The notes under the pieces were generated by a model that saw only the letters and a program-made list of their open reading frames with translations, ran no database searches and was not told the DNA's origin. The translations under genes were made by a program, and so were the position numbers. Source: an uncultured Bacteroidales bacterium (GTDB lineage Bacteria > Bacteroidota > Bacteroidia > Bacteroidales > UBA11471). Taken from it: a DNA stretch of 64,000 nucleotides. Of the stretch, positions 9,169-16,673 are shown piece after piece (the stretch's first letter is position 1; each line of letters starts with the position of its first letter). The DNA lies in the NCBI GenBank assembly GCA_947589325.1, contig CANQAM010000005.1, positions 1-64,000 of the forward strand. The letters run 5' to 3'.

Positions 9169-9176
9169 CAAAAATA
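9169..9176 (-). promoter_or_regulatory. -7 element upstream of the M16 peptidase gene
   Basis: On the minus strand the bases read TATTTTTG, matching TAnnTTTG, 23 bp before the start codon at 9145. No clear -33 TTG is seen at the optimal spacing. Confidence 0.55.
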
Positions 9177-9294
9177 CGACAAAAACCGCGACCCGAAAAG
9201 AAAAGCAGGGTTTACTGTAATAAAAAAGGAAAAAAAATGAACCACGTATCGGAAAGATTCCGTATCTTCGTAACATCATACAAGAACAACCGTC

Positions 9295-9918
9295 ATGACT
9301 TCGAGGATAAACATACAATCCATTCTGCAACAGGAAGCACAAGCAATATTGAACATTCCCGTAAACGAACAGTTCGACAAGGCAATCGCACTCATTACGG
9401 AACAGGTACACCGCAAAAAAGGCAAACTCGTAACTAGCGGTATGGGAAAAGCGGGACAAATAGCCATGAACATCGCCACCACTTTCTGCTCCACGGGCAC
9501 ACCTGCCGTATTTCTTCATCCGAGTGAAGCACAGCACGGCGACTTGGGCATCTTGCAGGAAAATGACATCATGCTGGTCATTTCCAATTCGGGAAAAACG
9601 CTCGAAATACTCGAACTTCTCACGCTGGCAAAACGTTTATATCCCGACCTGCTGTTCATCGTCATTACCGGCAACGACCGCAGCGAACTGGCGCAAAAAG
9701 CCGACGTATGCCTCTACACCGGCGCTCCGGCCGAAGTGTGCCCGCTCGGGCTTACGCCAACCACCTCCACCACCATGATGACCGTCATAGGCGACATATT
9801 GGTGGTAGGCGTCATGCAGACGACCGGCTTCGATGCCGCTCAATACGCCCTGCGGCACCATGGCGGCTATTTGGGACAACGCTCCCGCCAACAATGCCCA
9901 AAAGACCCGAAAGAATAA
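9295..9918 (+). CDS. Arabinose-5-phosphate isomerase, SIS domain only
   Basis: A 207-aa sugar isomerase domain protein of the KpsF/GutQ/KdsD group. These interconvert ribulose 5-phosphate and arabinose 5-phosphate, the first step to Kdo. The SIS signatures are present: VTSGMGKAGQIA (phosphosugar loop), HPSEAQHGDLGIL (the His-Gly-Asp motif of arabinose-5-P isomerases), VISNSGKTLEIL and PLGLTPTTSTTM (the late loop). The two CBS domains found at the C-terminus of E. coli KdsD/KpsF (about 320 aa) are missing, as reported for Bacteroides enzymes. It is followed after 4 bp by a PfkB kinase, implying shared expression. Sugar-phosphate isomerase is safe; the exact substrate is inferred. Confidence 0.85.
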   Translation: MTSRINIQSILQQEAQAILNIPVNEQFDKAIALITEQVHRKKGKLVTSGMGKAGQIAMNIATTFCSTGTPAVFLHPSEAQHGDLGILQENDIMLVISNSGKTLEILELLTLAKRLYPDLLFIVITGNDRSELAQKADVCLYTGAPAEVCPLGLTPTTSTTMMTVIGDILVVGVMQTTGFDAAQYALRHHGGYLGQRSRQQCPKDPKE

Positions 9919-9922
9919 GAAT

Positions 9923-10852
9923 ATGCGAAAAGTCATCGGCATCGGAGAAACCATCTTCGACATCATTTTCAAAAACAATGTTCCGACCCGTGCCGTGCCG
10001 GGCGGCTCGACGTTCAACAGCATGATTACGCTCGGACGCATGGGCGTCCCTGTGCACTTCATCACGGAAGTGGGCAACGACAAAATCGGGAACATGATTC
10101 TCGACTTCATGCACGACAACAACCTGACGACCGAAAATGTCGATGTTTTCGACGACGGACACGCCCAGTCACCGGTATCGTTGGCATTCCTCAACGACGA
10201 TAACGATGCCCAATACGTATTCTACCAACAATATCCTGAAAAACGGCTCGATTTCGCATGGCCTATCGTCGAAGCCGGCGACCTGCTTATTTTCGGTTCA
10301 TATTACGCCGTCAATCCGCAGCTGCACGACAAAATAACCGAATTTCTCGCCTACGCCCGCGAGCAAAAAGCCATTATTTATTACGATGTGAATTTCCGAA
10401 AGACGTATGCCCATGAGGCCATGCGCATCATGCCGGCTTTCCTCGAAAACCTCGAATATGCCGACATCGTTCGCGGTTCGGGCGAAGACTTCGAAACACT
10501 GCTCAAAGAGAGTTCTCCCGAACGCATCTACCGCAACCACATCTCTTTCTACACCCCGAATTTCATCTTCACCGACGGCGGAAAAGGTGTAGATATTTTC
10601 TGCAACGCCGGCAGCCGACACATCGACATACCCCCGATAAAAACGGTGAGCACCATCGGCGCCGGAGATAATTTTAACGCAGGTACACTTTTCGGATTGC
10701 TGTGCGACAACGTATCGCACGACGAGATAAACGAGCTGTCGCTCACCCGCTGGTGCGAAATAATAAAGCACGGGATTGCCTTTGCATCAGAGGTTTGCCA
10801 ATCATACGACAATTACGTTTCCAAAGAATTTGCAGCAGCTTATCCGCGATAA
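9923..10852 (+). CDS. PfkB-family carbohydrate kinase
   Basis: A ribokinase-fold kinase of 309 aa that transfers phosphate from ATP to a sugar or nucleoside. The N-terminal glycine-rich PGGSTFNSMITLGRMG (about 24-39) matches PfkB signature 1 and the C-terminal STIGAGDNFNAG holds the catalytic Asp and anion hole of signature 2. The substrate is not readable; fructokinase-like or adenosine-kinase-like roles are possible. The ATG at 9923 lies 4 bp after the arabinose-5-phosphate isomerase, suggesting the pair acts on the same sugar pool. Confidence 0.88.
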   Translation: MRKVIGIGETIFDIIFKNNVPTRAVPGGSTFNSMITLGRMGVPVHFITEVGNDKIGNMILDFMHDNNLTTENVDVFDDGHAQSPVSLAFLNDDNDAQYVFYQQYPEKRLDFAWPIVEAGDLLIFGSYYAVNPQLHDKITEFLAYAREQKAIIYYDVNFRKTYAHEAMRIMPAFLENLEYADIVRGSGEDFETLLKESSPERIYRNHISFYTPNFIFTDGGKGVDIFCNAGSRHIDIPPIKTVSTIGAGDNFNAGTLFGLLCDNVSHDEINELSLTRWCEIIKHGIAFASEVCQSYDNYVSKEFAAAYPR

Positions 10853-10886
10853 ATCCGGCATCTGAAAAATCTTTATCCGAACTAAT

Positions 10887-10901
10887 ATTCCTTAAAGGAA
10901 T
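10887..10901. repeat. 15-bp palindrome upstream of the phosphatase-like lipoprotein
   Basis: ATTCCTT-A-AAGGAAT is a perfect inverted repeat centred about 40 bp upstream of the -7 box at 10933. A second, imperfect T-rich/A-rich inverted repeat covers about 10903-10932. Position and symmetry suggest an operator, but no regulator is known. Confidence 0.35.
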
Positions 10902-10932
10902 TAAAGTTTCTTTTTCGGAAAAAAGAAATTTC

Positions 10933-10940
10933 TATTTTTG
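10933..10940 (+). promoter_or_regulatory. -7 element upstream of the phosphatase-like lipoprotein
   Basis: TATTTTTG, a perfect TAnnTTTG box, 17 bp before the ATG at 10958. The -33 position is T-rich without a clear TTG. Confidence 0.55.
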
Positions 10941-10957
10941 CTTTCAGGAAAATAGAA

Positions 10958-12013
10958 ATGAAACATACGTTGAAATTTTGGTCGTTTTTGGTCGCACTCT
11001 CGCTGACGGCTTGCACCTCGCAACCCGAGATAGAAACGTTATGCGAAGATTTGGGGGCATGCCATTACCTTATAAAATGGGACATCTTGCCCGAAACGAA
11101 AGGCAGCGTAAAAATATTCGTATCTTCCGACCCCGAAAACTTCACGACACAGGAGCCGGTAATGCAAGTTCCTATTTCCGAAAAAATCTGTAAATTGCAT
11201 CTCGACGGCAAACCGGATATACGTTATTACTTTCTGCTGCGTTTCAACCGCCGGTACGACCGCATTGTCGCTGCCCGCACACCTCACAAAATAGAAGGCA
11301 ATTTCCGCGACATCGGAGGTTACAAAACCGCTGGGGGAAAAACCGTGCGGTGGGGTGCCGTATTTCGCACAGGTGTCATACCCCCGCTCGACGAGGAAAG
11401 TATACAAAAATTCCAAAGTCTGCATATCTGTACATGGATTGACTTCCGCGACTCCGTCCGTTACATCGAACCGGACTCTGTATTATGCCTCCAACAGGTA
11501 CGCCATTTTCCCATCAACCTCATCACCTCGAGCAGCATCTATGAACAACTCGGCAATGAAACGCTGCGACGGGGCGATGCCAACATTTTCATGCAAGACC
11601 TTTTCATGTCCCTTATCGAGAAGGGAAAACCGATTTATCGGGAAATGTTCGGGCTGCTCACCGAGAAAGAAAATTATCCCGTCGTTCTCTGCGACAAATA
11701 CGGAAAAGATTACGTAGGCTTCGCCACGGCCCTGCTACTCTCTGCACTCGACATTCCGGAAGAAACGATATACCGCGATTTCCTTCTCAGCAACCGGCAC
11801 CTCGACCGTAAAGCCATTCGCATCGACTGCAACGAAAGCACCAACGACACGCAAGAGGCCGCCACAGCCCTGATGACCACCCAGAAACAACAACTCGCCT
11901 GCGCCATACAACGCATCAAAAAACAGTATGGCAGCATACAAAACTATTTGCAGACAGAATTAGACCTTACTCCCGCCAAACAACACGAATTGCAAGCAAT
12001 TCTATTGTATTGA
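10958..12013 (+). CDS. Lipoprotein of the tyrosine-phosphatase family with degenerate active site
   Basis: A 351-aa protein with a lipoprotein signal peptide ending in LTAC (Cys19), so it is predicted to be anchored to a membrane outside the cytoplasm. Residues about 112-260 look like a Y_phosphatase3 domain: HKIEGNFRDIGGYKT (110-124), RWGAVFRTG (131-139) and a P-loop region at 241-256. The family P-loop HC-x5-R is normally HCTAGKDRTG-like. Here it reads VVLCDKYGKDYVG: His is Leu, one residue is inserted between Cys245 and the GKD, and the catalytic Arg is Tyr252. Catalysis by the usual mechanism is therefore doubtful; the protein may be a binding pseudoenzyme. It is monocistronic with its own -7 box. 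Confidence 0.75.
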   Translation: MKHTLKFWSFLVALSLTACTSQPEIETLCEDLGACHYLIKWDILPETKGSVKIFVSSDPENFTTQEPVMQVPISEKICKLHLDGKPDIRYYFLLRFNRRYDRIVAARTPHKIEGNFRDIGGYKTAGGKTVRWGAVFRTGVIPPLDEESIQKFQSLHICTWIDFRDSVRYIEPDSVLCLQQVRHFPINLITSSSIYEQLGNETLRRGDANIFMQDLFMSLIEKGKPIYREMFGLLTEKENYPVVLCDKYGKDYVGFATALLLSALDIPEETIYRDFLLSNRHLDRKAIRIDCNESTNDTQEAATALMTTQKQQLACAIQRIKKQYGSIQNYLQTELDLTPAKQHELQAILLY

Positions 12014-12060
12014 TTTCTTTATTTTTCCTACTAAACCTTTTTTTATTTATACAAAGATAT

Positions 12061-12068
12061 TACCTTTG
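12061..12068 (+). promoter_or_regulatory. -7 element of the GT2/GT-C operon
   Basis: TACCTTTG matches TAnnTTTG and lies 17 bp before the ATG at 12086. The upstream -33 position is an AT-rich T run. Confidence 0.6.
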
Positions 12069-12085
12069 CGTCAAATGTAAAATCT

Positions 12086-12796
12086 ATGGCGCAGCACTCT
12101 TTATCCATCATTATTCCTGCCTATAATGAGGAACAGACTATTCGCAAACTCTTGGATAAAGTGTGTGCCGTTTCCTTAATCGAAGGCATATCAAAAGAAA
12201 TTCTCGTCATCGACGACGGCTCGTCTGATTCTACAAATGCCATTGTTGCCGAATACATATCATCTCATGGCGCTGAAAACATACAACTTATCACACAAGA
12301 AAGGAATCAAGGGAAAGGCGCCGCACTACGGAAAGGCATCGAAGCCGCTACCGGCGATTTCATCATCATACAAGATGCAGACCTCGAATACGCCCCCGAA
12401 GATTACAATCTGCTGCTGCCGCATCTGCTCAATGGGGAAAAAGCCGTTTATGGCTCGCGCTTCCTTCGAAAAGAAAACAAACATTCATATCAAAGTTTTT
12501 ACTACGGAGGGTTGTTGGTTACCTTCTTCACCAACTTGCTGTTTCGACAAAAACTGACAGACGAACCCACCTGTTATAAAGCCTTTGAAACGAATTTTCT
12601 CAAATCCATTCCGTTGAAGTGCATCGGATTCGAGTTTTGCCCCGAAGTAACGGCTAAAACCGCCAAAAGAGGAGTCAAAATAAAAGAAGTGCCTATACAT
12701 TACTATCCCCGAAGCATCGAACAGGGAAAGAAAATAAAATGGACGGACGGGCTCGATGCCTTGTGGACTTTGCTGAAATACCGACTTATCGATTGA
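12086..12796 (+). CDS. GT2 glycosyltransferase, polyprenyl-phosphate sugar synthase-like
   Basis: A 236-aa GT-A enzyme resembling dolichyl-phosphate mannose synthase (DPM1). The first residues give SIIIPAYNEEQTI, then VIDDGSSD, QGKGAALRKG and the metal-binding DADLEY. There is no C-terminal transmembrane segment, as in soluble DPM1-type enzymes. The family moves a sugar from a nucleotide donor to a polyprenyl phosphate on the cytoplasmic face, giving a lipid-linked donor for GT-C enzymes. A 173-aa membrane-anchored protein starts 2 bp later and a GT-C-like protein follows. The sugar (mannose or glucose) is not determined. Confidence 0.88.
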   Translation: MAQHSLSIIIPAYNEEQTIRKLLDKVCAVSLIEGISKEILVIDDGSSDSTNAIVAEYISSHGAENIQLITQERNQGKGAALRKGIEAATGDFIIIQDADLEYAPEDYNLLLPHLLNGEKAVYGSRFLRKENKHSYQSFYYGGLLVTFFTNLLFRQKLTDEPTCYKAFETNFLKSIPLKCIGFEFCPEVTAKTAKRGVKIKEVPIHYYPRSIEQGKKIKWTDGLDALWTLLKYRLID

Positions 12797-12798
12797 AC

Positions 12799-13320
12799 AT
12801 GAAAAAAACGAAACAACCGACCTCCTATAAATACCGTTCCTGGATATTGAAAAACATCCTTGCCGGTGGAATATTCTTGTTCCTCATTGCCCAAATCGTG
12901 GAAAAACAACCAGCCTACAAATGGGTATATGAAAGTTTGCTCAAAGGCAATATGGAGATTATTAAAAAATATCCGAACCTTCCTCTCGACAAACGTTATG
13001 AAATGAAACTCGGTTTCAGCTATACTTATTTAGATTATCTTAAAAAGAGAACGCCCGAAAATGCAGTTATCCTCTATCCCGATAAAGAACAATTTTTCCC
13101 GAAAGACAAAAAAAGTCCGTTTGAAGGTGATGTTGCCAATAAACTGTGGGCTTTACGATTTCTTTATCCCCGTAAAATAATTTCCGCAAAAGAGGCGGAA
13201 ATGTCCATTTACAAAAACGACATCACGCATATTGCTATTGTCAATGGTTTGGGCTTTGAATACATAAATTATACGGGGGAACATTTTGAACATGGAATAT
13301 TACCGGTAAAAACAAATTAA
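12799..13320 (+). CDS. Small membrane-anchored protein of unknown function
   Basis: A 173-aa protein not recognised as a named family. It has a basic N-terminus (KKTKQ...KYR), one hydrophobic helix (about residues 16-33, ending LIAQIVEKQ) and then a soluble domain of about 135 residues, predicted outside the cytoplasm by the positive-inside rule. The soluble part has TPENAVILYPDKEQF and LRFLYPRKIISAKE. By eye this recalls soluble domains attached to some GT-C membrane glycosyltransferases, but that is an impression only. The ATG at 12799 is 2 bp after the GT2 stop, and 8 bp separate it from the GT-C gene, so a joint function is likely. Confidence 0.7.
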   Translation: MKKTKQPTSYKYRSWILKNILAGGIFLFLIAQIVEKQPAYKWVYESLLKGNMEIIKKYPNLPLDKRYEMKLGFSYTYLDYLKKRTPENAVILYPDKEQFFPKDKKSPFEGDVANKLWALRFLYPRKIISAKEAEMSIYKNDITHIAIVNGLGFEYINYTGEHFEHGILPVKTN

Positions 13321-13328
13321 AAAACGAC

Positions 13329-14717
13329 ATGATTCTCTATTTCGGAATTTTTTTATCCATAATATTGGGATTCTTTTCCATCAACACGATTTCACCGAGA
13401 TTTTCTCTTTCCGAAAAAATCGGTCTTTCGTTTCCTGTCGGCATGGCAATTACCGTAATTGTCATGCTTCTGCTCGACTTTGTAGGTATACCTTTTTCTC
13501 CACTTTCGCTTCTGAGTGCACAATTTGTCCTCATCGCAGGGCTACTTATTTTCTGTATTTATTACCATAAAAAAGAATCGTTATATTCGATTGTCCAATC
13601 TCTTCGGAATTTTCCGCAAGGGCTCAATCTCGTCTGGCTGTTGTTCGTCTTCTTAATCCTCTATTTCGAATACATGAATTTTTCCAAAAGTATGTATTTC
13701 CCGCCATTCGATCGCGACAGTCTGGCAGGCTTTGAAACAATCGGTTATATTTCCGCACAAGAACATACATTCAAGGGTCTGAGCATTTTCGACGGGAATT
13801 ACATTCCCTCCATTCATGCCGCTGGCAGTTACATCAATTATACCCCTTTGGTACAACTGTGCTATGCCTACGTATATACATTGGGGGCGGAAACATCGAA
13901 AATCATTCCTTCGCTCATGTTCCTCTTTTTTCTTATCGCCTTATACGGCAGCGCCCAACGACTCGTATCTAAAACAGGAGCTGCCATATTGACGTTTTTT
14001 ACGCTCATTACCCCTGAAATGATTGCTTTTTCATCGCTTTCCGCCACAAACGTCATACACATGGTATACGCTTCTTTGGGCATTATCTATTTATCGATTT
14101 ACATGCGGGAACGACGGCAAAAAGATTTGTATCTTTCCTCGCTTCTACTGGGGCTGAATATGTTGTGTCGCAACGAGGGGGTAGTGTTTGTCGGAGCAGC
14201 CATGCTTATTCTTGCGGTCGATGCGTTTCGAAAGAAACGGTATAAACCGACGATTATCGGTGCCGCCTTGATGATTCTACCCTTTTCTTTCTGGTATATC
14301 TTCATGAAGGCAAACGGACTGTATGCCGAAAGTATTATTATCGCAAAACCGTTTTGGGATACGGAAAAAATCGAAACGATAGTTCGGTATATGTCGGCAC
14401 TCTTTACGACAACCACGTATTACGGGTGGTCTTTTTATTTCTTCTTTTTTTCGCTTTTGGCAAACCTGTTTTTCATCTACAAAAAGAAAGACAGCGCTGT
14501 CCTGCCCGTCGCCATCGTTTTGGCGGCTATTGCCTATATGATGATTCTGTATCATATAGATTATAAGTGGGACAGCATTCAAAATGTGCTTTCTTTTTCA
14601 GCCAAACGATTTTTGTTCTGTTTCATACCTCTTGTCTGGTATTACGGCTTTACTTCGTATGCCGCGCAATACTTATTGAAAAAATTAGACACGATATTGT
14701 CCTTAAAAAGAGAATAA
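13329..14717 (+). CDS. Multi-pass membrane protein, GT-C glycosyltransferase-like
   Basis: A 462-aa integral membrane protein with roughly ten or more hydrophobic helices. Acidic residues follow early helices (SMYFPPFDRDSLAGFE, about 120-135), in the place where GT-C enzymes such as ArnT or PMT carry a catalytic Asp. It shows long helices interrupted by short basic loops (YMRERRQKD; FRKKRYK) and YHIDYKWDS near the C-terminus. GT-C enzymes use a polyprenyl-phosphate sugar on the outer face, which fits the DPM1-like GT2 two genes upstream. The call rests on topology and context rather than a clear family match. The coding region is AT-rich relative to the neighbours. Confidence 0.65.
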   Translation: MILYFGIFLSIILGFFSINTISPRFSLSEKIGLSFPVGMAITVIVMLLLDFVGIPFSPLSLLSAQFVLIAGLLIFCIYYHKKESLYSIVQSLRNFPQGLNLVWLLFVFLILYFEYMNFSKSMYFPPFDRDSLAGFETIGYISAQEHTFKGLSIFDGNYIPSIHAAGSYINYTPLVQLCYAYVYTLGAETSKIIPSLMFLFFLIALYGSAQRLVSKTGAAILTFFTLITPEMIAFSSLSATNVIHMVYASLGIIYLSIYMRERRQKDLYLSSLLLGLNMLCRNEGVVFVGAAMLILAVDAFRKKRYKPTIIGAALMILPFSFWYIFMKANGLYAESIIIAKPFWDTEKIETIVRYMSALFTTTTYYGWSFYFFFFSLLANLFFIYKKKDSAVLPVAIVLAAIAYMMILYHIDYKWDSIQNVLSFSAKRFLFCFIPLVWYYGFTSYAAQYLLKKLDTILSLKRE

Positions 14718-14722
14718 TCGCG

Positions 14723-14730
14723 TATCTTTG
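14723..14730 (+). promoter_or_regulatory. -7 element of the DEAD-box helicase gene
   Basis: TATCTTTG, a TAnnTTTG box just after the GT-C stop. It would leave a 5' leader of about 100 nt, containing a small CGCCT/AGGCG hairpin at 14772-14790. Confidence 0.55.
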
Positions 14731-14839
14731 CGCGCAAAATGCCGAAACAGTCTGCCGATTTTTCATTTTCCCGCCTCGTTGAAATAGGCGTTTGCAGTCC
14801 TGTTTTTTCGGAAAAATTCATCATTTCAAAACCTGACGA

Positions 14840-16612
14840 ATGAAATCATTTGAAGAACTGGGCGTCTGTGCCGACATACTGCGCGCCATTACCGAAATCG
14901 GCTACGAAGCCCCCATGCCTGTACAAGAAGAGGTTATTCCCCTGCTACTAAACGAAAACACCGACATCGTAGCCCTCGCCCAGACGGGGACCGGCAAGAC
15001 GGCGGCATTCGGACTGCCCATCATACAGAAAACCGACCTCTCCGTCGCCGCACCGCAAACGCTCATTCTCAGCCCGACCCGTGAACTGTGTCTGCAAATT
15101 GCCGGCGACCTCAACGATTATTCGGCTTATATCAACGGATTGCGGGTGCTCCCCGTATATGGAGGGTCGAGCATCGAGAGCCAAATTCGCTCGCTCCGCA
15201 ACGGCGTGCATATCATCGTCGCCACGCCGGGCAGACTTATCGACCTGATTCATAGGGGCGTAGTGCATCTCGACCACGTCCGTACCGTCATTATGGACGA
15301 AGCCGACGAGATGCTCGACATGGGCTTTACCGACAGTATCAATGAAATTCTGGAACAGGTGCCTGCCGAGCGGCAAATGCTGCTTTTCTCGGCAACCATG
15401 CCGCCCGAGATAGAGCGTATCGCAAAAAACTATATGCACGCGCCGCACGAAATTGTCATCGGCAGTAAAAACGAAGGGGCGGCAAACGTGAAGCACGTCT
15501 ACTACCTCACCCACGCCAAAGACAAATACCTCGCACTCAAACGCATTGCCGACTACTATCCCAATATCTACGGCATCGTATTCTGCCGCACCCGTCGCGA
15601 AACACAGGAGATTGCCGACGCGCTGATAAAAGACGGTTACAATGCCGACTCGCTGCACGGCGACCTCTCGCAACAGCAGCGCGACGCCGTGATGCAGAAA
15701 TTCCGCCTGCGAAACCTCCAATTGCTCGTGGCAACCGATGTCGCCGCACGCGGACTCGATGTCGATGACCTCACCCACATCATCAACTACGGACTGCCGG
15801 AAGATATCGAAACCTACACGCATCGCAGCGGACGAACGGGCCGTGCCGGAAAAACGGGCACGTCTATCGCCATTATCCACACCAAAGAGAAAAACCGTAT
15901 GCGCAACATCGAGCGCATCATCGGGAAAAAATTCGAGAAAGGCACCATTCCTTCGGGCAAACAGATTTGCGAAAAACAGCTGTTCAACCTCATCGACCGC
16001 CTCGAAAAGGTGAAAGTGAACGAAGAAGAAATAGCCCCATACCTGCCGGTTACGCTCAAACGGCTTTCGTGGCTATCGACCGAAGACCTCGTGAAACGGG
16101 TCGTCTCGCTCGAATTTAACCGACTGCTCGAATACTATGCCGATGCCGTCGAACTCGACGTGCCCGAAGAAAGCAAAAAGGAAAAGCCCGCACAGGAGAA
16201 ACGGCAGCGGGGTCGCTCCCGCAAAGCGGACGAAGGCTTCGAGTGTCTGCGCATCAATTTGGGAAAATCCGACGGATTTTTTCCGAACACGCTTATCGAT
16301 ATGATAAATCGGAACACCTCCGGTCGTCGCATCGTCATCGGCAGAATCGACATTCTGCCGGAATTTTCCCAATTCGAAATCGAAGAACGTGACGTGCCTG
16401 CTGTCGTTTCGGCACTGAAAAATTTGAATTTCTTTGGGAAACGGGTGCAGATAGTCAAAAAGGATTCTGCAAAAGAAAACAACGTTCCGACGGAGAAAAA
16501 AGCACGATTTCATCGAAAAAAAGAGGATTTCGTAACCGACCGTCCTGCCAAAAAAGGCTATCGTTTCGACGACCGGAAAAAACAGTATAAAAACGCACGA
16601 AAGAAAAAATAA
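14840..16612 (+). CDS. DEAD-box ATP-dependent RNA helicase with DbpA RNA-binding domain
   Basis: A 590-aa RNA helicase that unwinds RNA in ribosome assembly or mRNA decay. The motifs run in order: FEELGV Q-motif region, AQTGTGKTAAF (motif I), PTREL (Ia), DEADEMLDMGF (II), FSATMP (III), then ARGLD (V) and HRSGRTGRAG (VI). A basic linker follows. The C-terminus (about 470-545, FECLRINLGKSDGFF to FGKRVQIVKK) matches the DbpA RRM-like domain, as in DeaD/CsdA. The protein ends in a strongly basic tail rich in Lys and Arg. CsdA-type cold-shock helicase is a likely role. Confidence 0.92.
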   Translation: MKSFEELGVCADILRAITEIGYEAPMPVQEEVIPLLLNENTDIVALAQTGTGKTAAFGLPIIQKTDLSVAAPQTLILSPTRELCLQIAGDLNDYSAYINGLRVLPVYGGSSIESQIRSLRNGVHIIVATPGRLIDLIHRGVVHLDHVRTVIMDEADEMLDMGFTDSINEILEQVPAERQMLLFSATMPPEIERIAKNYMHAPHEIVIGSKNEGAANVKHVYYLTHAKDKYLALKRIADYYPNIYGIVFCRTRRETQEIADALIKDGYNADSLHGDLSQQQRDAVMQKFRLRNLQLLVATDVAARGLDVDDLTHIINYGLPEDIETYTHRSGRTGRAGKTGTSIAIIHTKEKNRMRNIERIIGKKFEKGTIPSGKQICEKQLFNLIDRLEKVKVNEEEIAPYLPVTLKRLSWLSTEDLVKRVVSLEFNRLLEYYADAVELDVPEESKKEKPAQEKRQRGRSRKADEGFECLRINLGKSDGFFPNTLIDMINRNTSGRRIVIGRIDILPEFSQFEIEERDVPAVVSALKNLNFFGKRVQIVKKDSAKENNVPTEKKARFHRKKEDFVTDRPAKKGYRFDDRKKQYKNARKKK

Positions 16613-16643
16613 ATATACACTCTTTCCAAGTGTAAAATTTTTG

Positions 16644-16651
16644 TACTTTTG
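16644..16651 (+). promoter_or_regulatory. -7 element of the GH3-like gene
   Basis: TACTTTTG matches TAnnTTTG, 22 bp before the ATG at 16674. Confidence 0.55.
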
Positions 16652-16673
16652 TATCTTAAAAATAAAAGTACTC

